Part shown: piece by piece, positions 1-7,059 of the stretch
Position numbering within the stretch: position 1 is the first letter of the stretch
How the letters are laid out: each line of letters opens with the position of its first letter
NCBI RefSeq assembly: GCF_000239695.1
Contig: NZ_JH470338.1
Location: 186,001-250,000, forward strand
Reading direction: 5' to 3'
Source: Actinomyces graevenitzii C83
Lineage (GTDB): Bacteria; Actinomycetota; Actinomycetes; Actinomycetales; Actinomycetaceae
Length of the DNA stretch: 64,000 nt
Position numbers and translations under genes: made by a program
Notes under the pieces: model-generated
Databases searched by the model: none
Seen by the model: only the letters and a program-made list of their open reading frames with translations
Told to the model about the DNA's origin: nothing

Positions 1-178
1 GGACGAACTCGCCAGCTTTCAGCCCGAACACGTAGTCGATGCACTGAAGCATCCAGGACTTGCCGGAGTTAGACGGTCCGTAGATGACGTTGAGTCCAGA
101 TTCGAAACCGACGCTGGAGTCCCGCCGAGTGGGGTGCCCGGCCACGGTGATGCTGCTGATCCAGAAGCCTGGTGTCAT
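1..178 (-). CDS. ABC-3C-type SMC/AAA ATPase, N-terminal part (cut by window edge)
   Basis: Only the first 59 codons are in the window. The translation starts MTPGFWISSITVAGH and reaches a clear Walker A motif, GPSNSGKS, at residues 34-41, preceded by a beta strand (LNVIY) as in SMC/RecF-like ATPases. The ATG lies 7 bases after AAGGAG and overlaps the stop of the upstream gene (ATGA), so the two are translationally coupled. In ABC-three-component defence operons the ATPase is the last gene after an effector and a small middle component, and that is the order here on the minus strand. The rest of the gene is off the left edge, so its integrity cannot be judged. The ATPase assignment is firm; the ABC-3C assignment rests on context. 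Confidence 0.7.
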   Translation of the reverse strand, partial: MTPGFWISSITVAGHPTRRDSSVGFESGLNVIYGPSNSGKSWMLQCIDYVFGLKAGEFV

Positions 179-621
179 CGCGTTTCTCCTTCCGGGGTCG
201 CTGACCTGATGATCTGAGCCAGCTCGCTCGTGCTCAGGTCGCCAACCCGCTCGATCGTCTCCAACGCGGTGTCGAACAACTGACCGGCGTATCGGGAGCG
301 GAAATGGTTGACGACTGATTCACCCTAGGCGGTAATCGTGAAGGCCGCCGGAGAACGATCTGGCTGTAGTTTCACGAATCCTTGGATCGCCAAATGCTGG
401 AGAGCTTGGGTCATCAGGACTGTGCGCGTGTGGAGTTCCCCGCTGGCCAGTCGGTGGGTGCCGTTGAGATTTGCTGCCCCGACCCCGAAGGTGTGGGCGT
501 TGACAGTGATGGTGTCTAGAGCACCCAGGTAGTCGGCATCCGCTGCATCTCCGAGTAGGAACAGCAAGATGAGCCCGCGCAGTTCAGCTTCGAAACTTGT
601 GTCTAGGGACGTGGCGCGCAT
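175..621 (-). pseudogene. ABC-3C middle component-like protein, interrupted by in-frame TAG
   Basis: The frame begins with ATG at 621 (MRATSLDTSFEAEL), overlapping the stop of the preceding gene as TGATG, and runs 148 codons to a TGA at 175-177 that overlaps the next gene's ATG. Codon 99 (325-327) is TAG. Translation before the stop (98 residues, with LRGLILLFLLGDA and a winged-helix-like stretch ending LAIQGFVKLQPD) and after it (49 residues, NHFRSRYAGQLFDTALETIERVG) reads as one small helical protein, as expected for an ABC-3C middle component. Coupling on both sides says the full 148 codons were once the gene. It is either a pseudogene, an amber-readthrough product, or a sequence error. 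Confidence 0.6.
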
Positions 622-1389
622 CAATCTACCCATCCCAGCCGGTTCCGGGCGACGAGTTCGTGGCAGGAACCTTTCCGGCTCCACACGTCGATCAGGTCAA
701 TGATCTGGTCGAGCCGGACACCGTCGAGTTGGACTGCGGCTGCTTGAGCCAGTGTCGCGAGGAGGCGTTCGAGTCCGTTGGGGTACTGACGCAAGTTGGT
801 GTCGGAGACTCCCGCGTGCATCGTTTCCAGGAATCTCGTCAAACAATGGCCGCCCATCGTGGATGCAGTTCCACGATGTTTCTTGTACCCATTCGGCACG
901 GTAGAACGCTTTGCGCTGTTCTTGGAAGTGCTGAACCAGACGCGACGGGATGTCGTCCAGCTCCACCTCAACGCCGGTACGGGCTTTGTCTTCGCAATAC
1001 GCGGCCAGGAGCGCCGAAACATACACCAGATCAGCAGGCTGAACTGTGTCCGGTGCGGGATGCTTCGGCGGTAACGCGACCGAGAGGTCGCCAAGCCTGA
1101 GGCGATTCGTCTTCTCGTCAATGTACGGGATGCCAGATCGGTAGGCCTTGTCTGTCAAAGTCAAGGGCTCCGTTACGGCAGCGGTCTCACCGGCAGCTTC
1201 GGTGAACACCTTGTAGAACAGCTGGCCTAGACCTTCGGTGACATTACCCTTGTTGATCGACTCGTCAAGGTCGTGGAGCCGGTCGGCTAGGTCATTGAGT
1301 GCCGACTCCTCGTATGCCTGGGAGACGTTGCCGGCGAACCGAAACTGATCCCATCGCCCAGCTCGCTCGCTAACATAGTAGGCAGCTGG
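621..1389 (-). pseudogene. ABC-3C effector C-terminal domain remnant (N-terminus lost, frameshifted)
   Basis: The minus-strand frame is open from about 1389 (a TAA in frame at 1390-1392 closes it upstream) and reads YYVSERAGRWDQFRFAGNVSQAYEE, then TEGLGQLFYKVFTEAAG and PADLVYVSALLAAYCEDKA. It continues to WNCIHDGRPLFDE near 860. There the coding sense jumps to another frame, which continues FLETMHAGVSDTNLRQYPNG to a TGA at 621-623. Helical C-terminal domains of this kind follow diverse effector domains in ABC-3C systems. No effector domain is present: the sequence upstream is the phage polymerase fragment on the other strand, so a rearrangement removed it. The remnant therefore has two lesions and should not encode a working effector. 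Confidence 0.5.
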
Positions 1390-1398
1390 TTAGACCCG

Positions 1399-2211
1399 TT
1401 GGCGTACCCCTTCCACGTCGCCGACTACTCCGCGATTGAAGCCCGTGTCATCGCCTGGCTCGCCGGAGAAGCATCCACCCTCCAAGCCTTCCGCGACGGC
1501 AAAGACCTCTGCTGCGAGACCGCGAGCCGCATGTTCGGCGTCCCCGTCGAAAAACACGGCATCAACGCTGAGCTGCGCCAGAAAGGCAAAATCGCCACGC
1601 TGGCCTGCGGTTACAACGGCTCCGTCGGAGCGCTCAAGGCGATGGGTGCGCTGCGGATGGGTTTGGCCGAGCACGAGCTCAAAACGATCGTCGACGCCTG
1701 GCGGGCAGCGAACCCCAACATCGTGCAACTGTGGGCGGACGTCGAGCAGGCTGTGCTGGACGCGATCACCGCCCGCAGTACCGTCCGGCTGCGCAACCTG
1801 CGTTTCTCGGTCGAGTCGGGCATCTTGTTCATCACCCTGCCCTCGGGCAGACGGCTGGCGTATGTCCAGCCGTGCCTGGGTGAGAACCGGTGGGGCGGCA
1901 CCTCCATCACCTACAGCGGTGTCACGACCGGGCGCAAGTGGGGTCGGCTGGAAACCTATGGCGGGAAACTCGTCGAGAACATCGTCCAAGCAGTCGCCCG
2001 CGACCTCCTCGTCCACGCCATGGGACTCGTCGCAGGGGCCGGGCATCGGATCGTCATGCACGTCCACGACGAAATCGTCATCGACGAACCCATGGGCTCC
2101 GGGTTCACCGTCGCCGACGCCTGCGCTCTCATGACCACCCCAGCCGACTGGACAGATGGACTCCCGCTGGACACCGACGGATACGAATGCTCGTATTACC
2201 GCAAGGACTGA
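1399..2211 (+). pseudogene. Phage family A DNA polymerase, C-terminal polymerase domain only
   Basis: About 270 residues hold the complete set of family A polymerase palm and fingers motifs. Motif A is VADYSAIEARVIAWLAGE (residues 7-24), the O-helix region is RQKGKIATLACGYNG (60-74), and motif C is MHVHDEIVID (220-229, with HDE at 223-225). Phage enzymes of this family are usually 600-700 residues, with an exonuclease or N-terminal region before motif A. Here the frame is open upstream only through rearranged sequence and the first usable start is TTG at 1399, a few residues before motif A. I infer a 5' truncation at the junction with the ABC-3C remnant near 1390. The 3' end looks natural and faces the abi gene convergently. 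Confidence 0.8.
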
Positions 2212-2226
2212 CCGGGCGGTGTAGAG

Positions 2227-3168
2227 CTAGTGGTCGGCGGTGAGCAGCTGCTTCTGCATTTCGCCGTAGCGGGCTGGGGTTGCGATGCCTGCGGCGAGAA
2301 GGGCATTCGTGGCAAGGATCGGCTCGACGCGGTTGGCGAGCCAATCCTGCTGGAGACCGGTCTTGGTGGCGACTTGGTCAAGCGCTACGAAGATCTTGTA
2401 GATCGAATGATCGCTGAACTGACGGTGGTCTCGTTTGGCTCGTCGGGCGATGTTGGAAAGGAGTCCTGGGCGGTCGAGAACAGCGTGGTTCCATAGCTTC
2501 GCACAGTGGGCGTTGCGGTTGCGTAGGTAGACGAATGATCGGACTTGGCTTGGCAGTGTAGCTGGAGAAACGTTCATCGACGCTGCCATGTCGTGCAGCA
2601 CTCCGGACTTGCTTGAAGCCTCAATAAGCCTGGACAGGCTGCCAAACGAGAATGCCTCAACCGCTACCCAGACGGGCATGCGTGCGTAGGCTTCGATGCT
2701 GTAAGCGTTGCCCGTCTTGATCTCATCACGGTAGTGAGACACAAAGGTCTCCTTGCTGCGATCCAGATTCGACAGCGCATGTTCTTCGACACGTTCGTCA
2801 TTAGGATCAGGCGATTGCGTGAACCCGTCACCACGGGCGAACGTTCCGATCGCTCCGACATGCTGTGCGTAGTAGTAGGCGAACCGAGTTCGAAGTAGAA
2901 CCTCGATCGGGTGGAGAACTTCGTCACAGACTGCAACCAGGTCTTGTTCGGCTTCGTAGAGCCGCTGAATCACTTCAAAGGATGAACCGTCGAGGAAGCG
3001 ATTGTTGCCCGCCATTGGGTCAACTTGCCAGTAACGGAAATATCCCGAGAGCCGGTAGTAGTTCACGCGAGATAGGAACTCAGCTGCTGATGCGGCGTCA
3101 GTGACGGTCAAACCGCGTTCTTGAAGCAGTTTGACTTGTTCGTCATAACTGAGCCAGCGCTTGACCAT
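2227..3168 (-). CDS. Abi_2 family (AbiD/AbiF-type) HEPN abortive infection protein
   Basis: This 313-residue protein opens with the Abi_2 signature SYDEQVKLLQERGL (7-20) and FLSRVNYYRLSGYFRYW (31-47), followed by LRTRFAYYYAQH near 92-103. It has a C-terminal RNRNAHCAKLWNH (216-228) that fits the R-x4-H HEPN RNase motif. Known members are phage-exclusion factors, and HEPN proteins of this family are probable RNases that act on cellular RNA and halt growth. The gene lies on the opposite strand to the surrounding phage genes, with an SD (AGGGAG) close to its ATG. It is preceded by a structured RNA and a good promoter on the same strand. It appears intact. The AbiF versus AbiD distinction is inferred mainly from the leader RNA. 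Confidence 0.88.
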   Translation of the reverse strand: MVKRWLSYDEQVKLLQERGLTVTDAASAAEFLSRVNYYRLSGYFRYWQVDPMAGNNRFLDGSSFEVIQRLYEAEQDLVAVCDEVLHPIEVLLRTRFAYYYAQHVGAIGTFARGDGFTQSPDPNDERVEEHALSNLDRSKETFVSHYRDEIKTGNAYSIEAYARMPVWVAVEAFSFGSLSRLIEASSKSGVLHDMAASMNVSPATLPSQVRSFVYLRNRNAHCAKLWNHAVLDRPGLLSNIARRAKRDHRQFSDHSIYKIFVALDQVATKTGLQQDWLANRVEPILATNALLAAGIATPARYGEMQKQLLTADH

Positions 3169-3179
3169 GAGCTCCCTAG

Positions 3180-3250
3180 AAAGTGAAAGGCCCCGGTCAT
3201 TTGTGCATTGTCCCTTGCGGGACTAGAGGCCTGACCGGGGATCTATCACC
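3180..3250 (-). ncRNA. Candidate abiF-type structured leader/antitoxin RNA
   Basis: On the minus strand, directly upstream of the Abi_2 gene, CCCCGGTCA (3240-3232) pairs perfectly with TGACCGGGG (3199-3191). The enclosed segment contains a second hairpin, GTCCC (3223-3219) and GGGAC (3214-3210), closed by a GCAA (GNRA) tetraloop, with single-stranded purine-rich stretches on each side. A promoter ends about 10-20 bases before the outer stem. The abiF RNA motif is a published structured RNA found upstream of abiF genes, and AbiF systems have been described as RNA-antitoxin modules related to the ancestry of Cas13. The structure is seen directly; identity with the abiF motif is inferred from position and architecture. 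The ends are approximate. Confidence 0.6.
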
Positions 3251-3254
3251 TCCT

Positions 3255-3283
3255 ACGGTACGTCACCGTGGCCGTCTGGTCAA
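3255..3283 (-). promoter_or_regulatory. Promoter for the abi leader RNA and gene
   Basis: On the minus strand TTGACC (3283-3278) and TACCGT (3260-3255) are separated by 17 bases, a near-consensus housekeeping promoter. Transcription would begin at about 3246-3249, just before the outer stem of the candidate RNA. The sequence immediately after the -10, AGGAGGTGAT, is a perfect match to the 16S anti-SD, yet no start codon follows at a suitable distance. It may belong to the RNA or interact with ribosomes. Confidence 0.6.
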
Positions 3284-3447
3284 TGTCACGTGCCGAAGTC
3301 GGCGTCTCCACACGAGAGATCCAGCCCACTCCCGACAGGGGTCGAGTCGAGGTCGAGCTGAACGGTTACCCACAACCTAGCCGGGTTCATACCGGCACTC
3401 CAGCGACGCGGGTTGTTGTCAAGGCTGCCGCAGCGATTCTCCGGTGA
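3283..3447 (+). CDS. Possible small phage protein of unknown function
   Basis: A 54-codon frame (MSRAEVGVSTREIQPTPDRG...) on the phage-sense strand ends at 3445-3447. I do not recognise it. There is no convincing SD before the ATG, and its 5' end sits on the abi promoter. Its composition resembles the neighbouring phage genes and it could be the tail of an older, truncated gene. The 150 bases that follow, up to the antirepressor, show no other coding signal. Confidence 0.2.
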   Translation: MSRAEVGVSTREIQPTPDRGRVEVELNGYPQPSRVHTGTPATRVVVKAAAAILR

Positions 3448-3598
3448 CCCGTCCGGATTTGCCAGTGCTCGGGGGCGTATGGGCGAGAGCCTTCCTCACA
3501 CCGTGTCCGGTTTCGGTGCCTGCCGTGCCTGACAGGTGAGAGCCTGGCGCATCCCGCGCCCGCGATTGTCTACCCGGCTCTCAGAAAAGGAGCCGGTC

Positions 3599-4363
3599 AT
3601 GGCTACCACGCTACAAGCGTTCACCAACCACGAGTTCGGCACGATCCGAACCATCACCTCGGGCGGGCAGATCCTGTTCTGCGGCAAGGACGTGGCGACC
3701 GCCCTCGGCTACTCCAACACGAAAGATGCCCTGGCGCGTCACTGCAAGGGGGTCGTGAATCACTACCCCCTTGAAACTGCTGGTGGTGTTCAGCAGGTCA
3801 GGTTCATCAGCGAAGGCGACCTGTACCGGCTGATCGTCTCCTCCAAGCTGCCTGCGGCCCAGAAGTTCGAGGCGTGGGTGTTCGACGACGTCCTCCCGTC
3901 CATCCGCCGTCACGGCATGTACGCCATCGACGAGCTTCTGTCCGACGACGAGTTCTTGGAGCAGGCCATCGTCACCCTGCGGGCTGAGCGGGCCAAGCGC
4001 CTCGCCGCCGAACAAGCCCTATTGGAAGCAGCACCGAAGGTGTCCTACTACGACATCGTGTTGGCCTCGCCTTCGCTGATCACCACCACCGAAATCGCCA
4101 AGGACTACGGCCTGTCGGCGAAGAAGCTCAATCAGATTCTGCGCGAGGAGCAGGTTCAGTTCCATCAGTCCGGCCGCTGGTTCCTCTACGCCAAGTTTGC
4201 TGAGCAGGGCTACACCCAGTCCAAGACGCACGAGTACGACAAGGGCAAGACCCGCACCCACATGTACTGGACACAGAAGGGACGGCTCTTCATCTATGAC
4301 CTGTTGAAGAACACCCGTGGCCTGCTGCCGGTGATCGAGCGTGAAGGTGAGGAAGCCCGATGA
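3599..4363 (+). CDS. Phage antirepressor (Bro-N plus KilAC/ANT domains)
   Basis: This 254-residue protein has an N-terminal Bro-N domain (FTNHEFGTIRTI, GKDVATALGYSNTKDALARHC, ISEGDLYRLIVSSKLPAAQKFEAWVFDDVLPSIRRHGMY to about residue 120), then a charged helix. A C-terminal ANT/KilAC domain follows (KVSYYDIVLASPSLITTTEIAKDYGLSAKKLNQILREEQV, GRWFLYAKF, MYWTQKGRLFIYDLL). Proteins of this type relieve phage repression or act in early phage regulation. The ATG at 3599 is chosen because AAGGAG lies 6 bases upstream; an alternative start 63 bases earlier has no SD. Its end overlaps the start of the next frame by 4 bases. It appears intact. Confidence 0.9.
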   Translation: MATTLQAFTNHEFGTIRTITSGGQILFCGKDVATALGYSNTKDALARHCKGVVNHYPLETAGGVQQVRFISEGDLYRLIVSSKLPAAQKFEAWVFDDVLPSIRRHGMYAIDELLSDDEFLEQAIVTLRAERAKRLAAEQALLEAAPKVSYYDIVLASPSLITTTEIAKDYGLSAKKLNQILREEQVQFHQSGRWFLYAKFAEQGYTQSKTHEYDKGKTRTHMYWTQKGRLFIYDLLKNTRGLLPVIEREGEEAR

Positions 4364-4771
4364 TCACCACCCTCGACGTCGGAATCCCGAAGAAGAACAT
4401 CGAAGGATACCCCGACCCCACCTGCTACAAGGCGCTCAAAGAAATCCAACGCACCGAAACTCGACGGGCTGCCGCGCCACACGGATCTGCAAGCTGGGGA
4501 GATGCGTCTGGCGGAGACGTTGGATCGGATCGACATCTACCGTGCTCGTTACGGGCAGGCTCGGGAGTACATGGCGTGGTTCCTGCCCGCCTGGCAGCTG
4601 CTCACCGACGACGACAGGTTCGTGCTCGAAGCATTCTTCCTCGGCGACGGTACCCAGGATGAGGCGGTGCAGAGGGTGTGTGACCACTTCTACGTGGAGC
4701 GCGCCAGCGCCTATCAGAAGAAGTCCCGGGCGCTCGCCCGGCTGACGTCTGCGTTGTATGGCCGTTTGTGA
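4360..4771 (+). pseudogene. Phage sigma-like/ArpU-type transcription regulator, frameshifted
   Basis: The gene begins ATG at 4360, overlapping the antirepressor, and reads MITTLDVGIPKKNIEGYPDPTCYKALKEIQ, an opening typical of phage late-module regulators. Around 4450-4470 the coding sense moves to another frame that reads NAPKLDGLPRHTDLQAGEMRLAETL. It continues through DIYRARYGQAREYMAWFLPAWQLL and a sigma region 4-like helix-turn-helix (DEAVQRVCDHFYVERASAYQKKSRALARLTSALYG) to the stop at 4771. I infer one original gene of about 137 codons broken by an indel. Two overlapping small genes are possible; the second would start at ATG 4502 without a clear SD. Confidence 0.55.
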
Positions 4772-4864
4772 GGGTTTTGCACCCTTGCGCCAAAAGGTGT
4801 CAAGAACAGCGGATGCATTTACCGTTTCCGGCCTGCAATGATGTAGGTAGTTGAAAAGTAGGAA

Positions 4865-4909
4865 AAGCCCCAGGGTAAACCCGGTTATCGGCTGGGTGTC
4901 TTGGGGCTT
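4865..4909. repeat. Inverted repeat between regulator and HNH remnants
   Basis: AAGCCCCA (4865-4872) and TGGGGCTT (4902-4909) are complementary, and the intervening sequence holds a smaller stem, GGGT/ACCC (4873-4882). On the minus strand the outer stem is followed by TTTT, so it could terminate the reverse-strand Abi_C transcript. It may equally be a phage leader structure. Confidence 0.4.
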
Positions 4910-4937
4910 CGCCACATCTGGGCACGGGAAGAATAAG

Positions 4938-5316
4938 ATGCCGGTCAAGCCTGCACGTCCGTGTTCCCAGCCCGGCTGCCCGAACCTCACTCACCAGCGT
5001 TTCTGCGAAGCCTACGCCAAGGCGGAGGACGAGCGCTACCGGCGATTGGCAGCGTGACCCGAAGATCAACTGGCGCTACGGTGCCCGCCGGCGCAGAATC
5101 CGTGCCGCCTACATCACCGCCCACCCGCTGTGCGAGAACTGCTTCGCGACCAGCCGGTACACGCCCGCGTAGGAAGTCCACCACGTGATCCCGCTGGAGC
5201 ACGGCGGCACCCACGACCCCGGTAACCTTCGCGCCTTGTGTAAGCCGTGCCACTCCCGCCAGTCGGCGCTCGACGGCGACCGATGGAGGCAAGCCTCAAG
5301 GGTCTACACCTACTGA
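4938..5316 (+). pseudogene. Phage HNH homing-type endonuclease, broken by frameshift and TAG
   Basis: The frame from ATG 4938 reads MPVKPARPCSQPGCPNLTHQRFCEAYAKAEDERYRR, with the paired-cysteine N-terminus of phage HNH proteins. Near 5050 sense moves to another frame: RDPKINWRYGARRRRIRAAYITAHPLCENC. A TAG at 5170-5172 interrupts it, and the same frame continues EVHHVIPLEHGGTHDPGNLRALCKPCHSRQS, the complete HNH core (HH, the N in the loop, H and the CxxC pairs), to a TGA at 5314-5316. HNH genes next to terminase small subunits are common in phages and help packaging. Two lesions make this a pseudogene. About 200 bases after it hold no gene I can name. Confidence 0.8.
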
Positions 5317-5517
5317 AATCAGCGCCACGTTCCGCCCTGACGCGGCCGAGAACGCGAACCTCAAAGTTGCCGACCTCGACCTTGTTCGCCGCACTCGAGG
5401 CAACGTCGCAGCGCTGGCGAAGGGTTGGGGCCTCTTGATCTCTACGACTCGTTCACGGGTCAGCGGGCGGGGCCAACCGCACACAAAGTCCCCGAATCAA
5501 ACAGGGTATTGACGCTG

Positions 5518-6360
5518 TCACCGCCGATCGCGCCACGGCGCAAGCGGATCTAAGTAGGTTTCCAAGACCAGTTCGCACCACAAAGTAGCGGCGTTGATGG
5601 CCAGACGAGCGTGACGGGCGTAAAGACCAACGCGAGCTGTGGCTGGTCCATGACCGGTTCCGTGCCCGGCATTCCGCAGTTCGTTCAAGCCGAGCGCAAC
5701 GCTCGATGCGCCACCGAGGATTCGCTTTACAGAATCCTCACTATCGACGCCTTTTGCGGTGCTGGGATCAAGCCCCAGCTCGGACTGGACAAGCTTCACC
5801 AGCTTATTGAATTTGGCATTCGGGTCGTAGGTCTTACCCAGCTCGGCGAGTATGACTTTCGCTGTCGATTCGATAAGTTCCTTAGAAGCCCCGATAACGG
5901 CTGCGGGATCATCTTGAGAGCGACGCAAGCGTTCAAGCTGTTCATGGATTGCGCTTGCATCCTTCAAATCACTCATCGCGAGACGAGATAGTTGGTCTTG
6001 GTAGGTGAGCGGGGAGATTTTACCTTCAGTAGTTATCTCCCATCCATCTTCCTTGAGGTAGCGAGTGAAGGCATCCCAAGTTGATATGTCATGTACAAAT
6101 TGACGCGCCGGAGATATGGGAATGAGGATACGCTCCATCGCTCTTATCGCTCGGTCACACTCGTTGACATCAGTCCAATTCACAGCGTTAAGGAAGTTGT
6201 TGGCCGTCAAACGACGGTCGCTGGAGTCTTTGAAGTCTGGGTCGGAATTTGGGGAAAACCCTTCGTCCCTGAAGGCGTCTTCAATCTGCCCGACTGTCGA
6301 GTTAGTTGTGAGTTTCCTGAATTCGCTACGAGTCCTACGGCTTATTATTTCGCGCTGCAT
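5518..6360 (-). CDS. Abortive infection protein with Abi_C (C-terminal) domain
   Basis: The protein is 280 residues from the chosen start (MQREIISRRTRSEFRKL). The C-terminal half has the Abi_C pattern: DDPAAVIGASKELIESTAKVILAELG, then LNKLVKLVQSEL-like text, ILGGASSVALGLNELRNAGHGTGHG, and ARHARLAINAATLWCELVLETYL. The RN...GHG stretch is the family hallmark. The N-terminal half is variable and I assign no function to it. Abi_C proteins are linked to phage exclusion. The gene is intact and lies on the strand opposite to the phage genes, between the HNH remnant and the terminase gene, a usual cargo position. A start 9 bases upstream is in frame but falls on the -10 element, so the downstream ATG, probably leaderless, is preferred. 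Confidence 0.8.
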   Translation of the reverse strand: MQREIISRRTRSEFRKLTTNSTVGQIEDAFRDEGFSPNSDPDFKDSSDRRLTANNFLNAVNWTDVNECDRAIRAMERILIPISPARQFVHDISTWDAFTRYLKEDGWEITTEGKISPLTYQDQLSRLAMSDLKDASAIHEQLERLRRSQDDPAAVIGASKELIESTAKVILAELGKTYDPNAKFNKLVKLVQSELGLDPSTAKGVDSEDSVKRILGGASSVALGLNELRNAGHGTGHGPATARVGLYARHARLAINAATLWCELVLETYLDPLAPWRDRR

Positions 6361-6368
6361 GACCACCA

Positions 6369-6374
6369 AGTATA
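6369..6374 (-). promoter_or_regulatory. -10 element of the Abi_C gene, predicts leaderless mRNA
   Basis: TATACT on the minus strand ends 8 bases before the ATG at 6360. Initiation at the usual distance falls on or next to the ATG, and there is no SD. No strong -35 is visible at the normal spacing (a TTGCTC lies about 20 bases upstream). Confidence 0.4.
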
Positions 6375-6412
6375 GTTGGCGACCTAACGCTTACGAGCAA
6401 GGAGCAGAGACC

Positions 6413-7054
6413 GTGGCTAAAGACGGCACCAACCGGGGTGGCCGCCGCGTGCATGCCGGAGCGAAACCTGATCCGCTCAACGAGAAGCTCGCTGCCGGAC
6501 GCCCCGCCACCCGCCTCGAAGACCCACTTAACGAACCATTCGACTTCGAAGGCAACGACATTGGCGACGGTGCGGTGCTGGCCGGTGAGACCATGCCAGA
6601 ACCCTCCGACTACCTCTCTGAGGTTCAGCGCGACGGCAAACCGCTGGGCGCTGACATCGTCTACCGGGAAACCTGGCAGTGGCTCGACGCTCGCGGCTGT
6701 TCGCAGTTCGTGGTACCCCGCCTGATTGAGGCGTATGCGCAGGCGTTCGCGCGTTATGTGCAGTGCGAGCAGGCGATCTCCAAGTTCGGCCTGCTCGGCA
6801 AACACCCCAGCAGCGGTGCCGCCATCGCGTCTCCGTTCGTCGCCATGTCGCAGTCGTTTGGGAAGCAGGCGAATGTGTATTGGTATGAGATTTACGAGAT
6901 CGTCCGCGCCACCTGTACCACCGACTACTCGGGCGCTGCACCTGGTGATGACGTAATGGAACAGCCCCTTAAAGCCCGCTCGTCGGCGCCAACCTGCAGA
7001 CTTACGCGGTCAAGTATCAGGCGAGCGCGGCGCCTGAGGGAACAGGGTGTTTAG
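6413..7054 (+). CDS. terS: Phage terminase small subunit, P27 family (3' end altered)
   Basis: From GTG 6413 (AAGGAG 8 bases upstream) the protein reads VAKDGTNRGGRRVHAGAKPDPLNEKL, a hallmark P27 opening. It continues PSDYLSEVQRDGKPLGADIVYRETWQWLDARGCSQFVVPRLIEAYAQAFARYVQCEQAISKFGLLGKHPSSGAAIASPFVAMSQSFGKQANVYWYEIYEIV. The subunit recognises phage DNA for packaging. The normal protein should end soon after DDVMEQ. Here it runs on as basic, low-complexity text (KARSSAPTCRLTRSSIRRARRLREQGV) just before the duplicated zur sequence. I infer that the 3' end was joined to foreign DNA around 6970. No large terminase subunit or other packaging gene follows. Confidence 0.85.
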   Translation: MAKDGTNRGGRRVHAGAKPDPLNEKLAAGRPATRLEDPLNEPFDFEGNDIGDGAVLAGETMPEPSDYLSEVQRDGKPLGADIVYRETWQWLDARGCSQFVVPRLIEAYAQAFARYVQCEQAISKFGLLGKHPSSGAAIASPFVAMSQSFGKQANVYWYEIYEIVRATCTTDYSGAAPGDDVMEQPLKARSSAPTCRLTRSSIRRARRLREQGV

Positions 7055-7059
7055 GTCGG

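Noticed and set aside
3183..3380. Plus-strand frame across the abi leader RNA
   Set aside because: It is antisense to a structured RNA and promoter, with no SD and unlikely composition.
4771..4937. Possible tRNA or attachment site between regulator and HNH remnants
   Set aside because: No cloverleaf or T-arm consensus could be drawn; only a simple inverted repeat is present.
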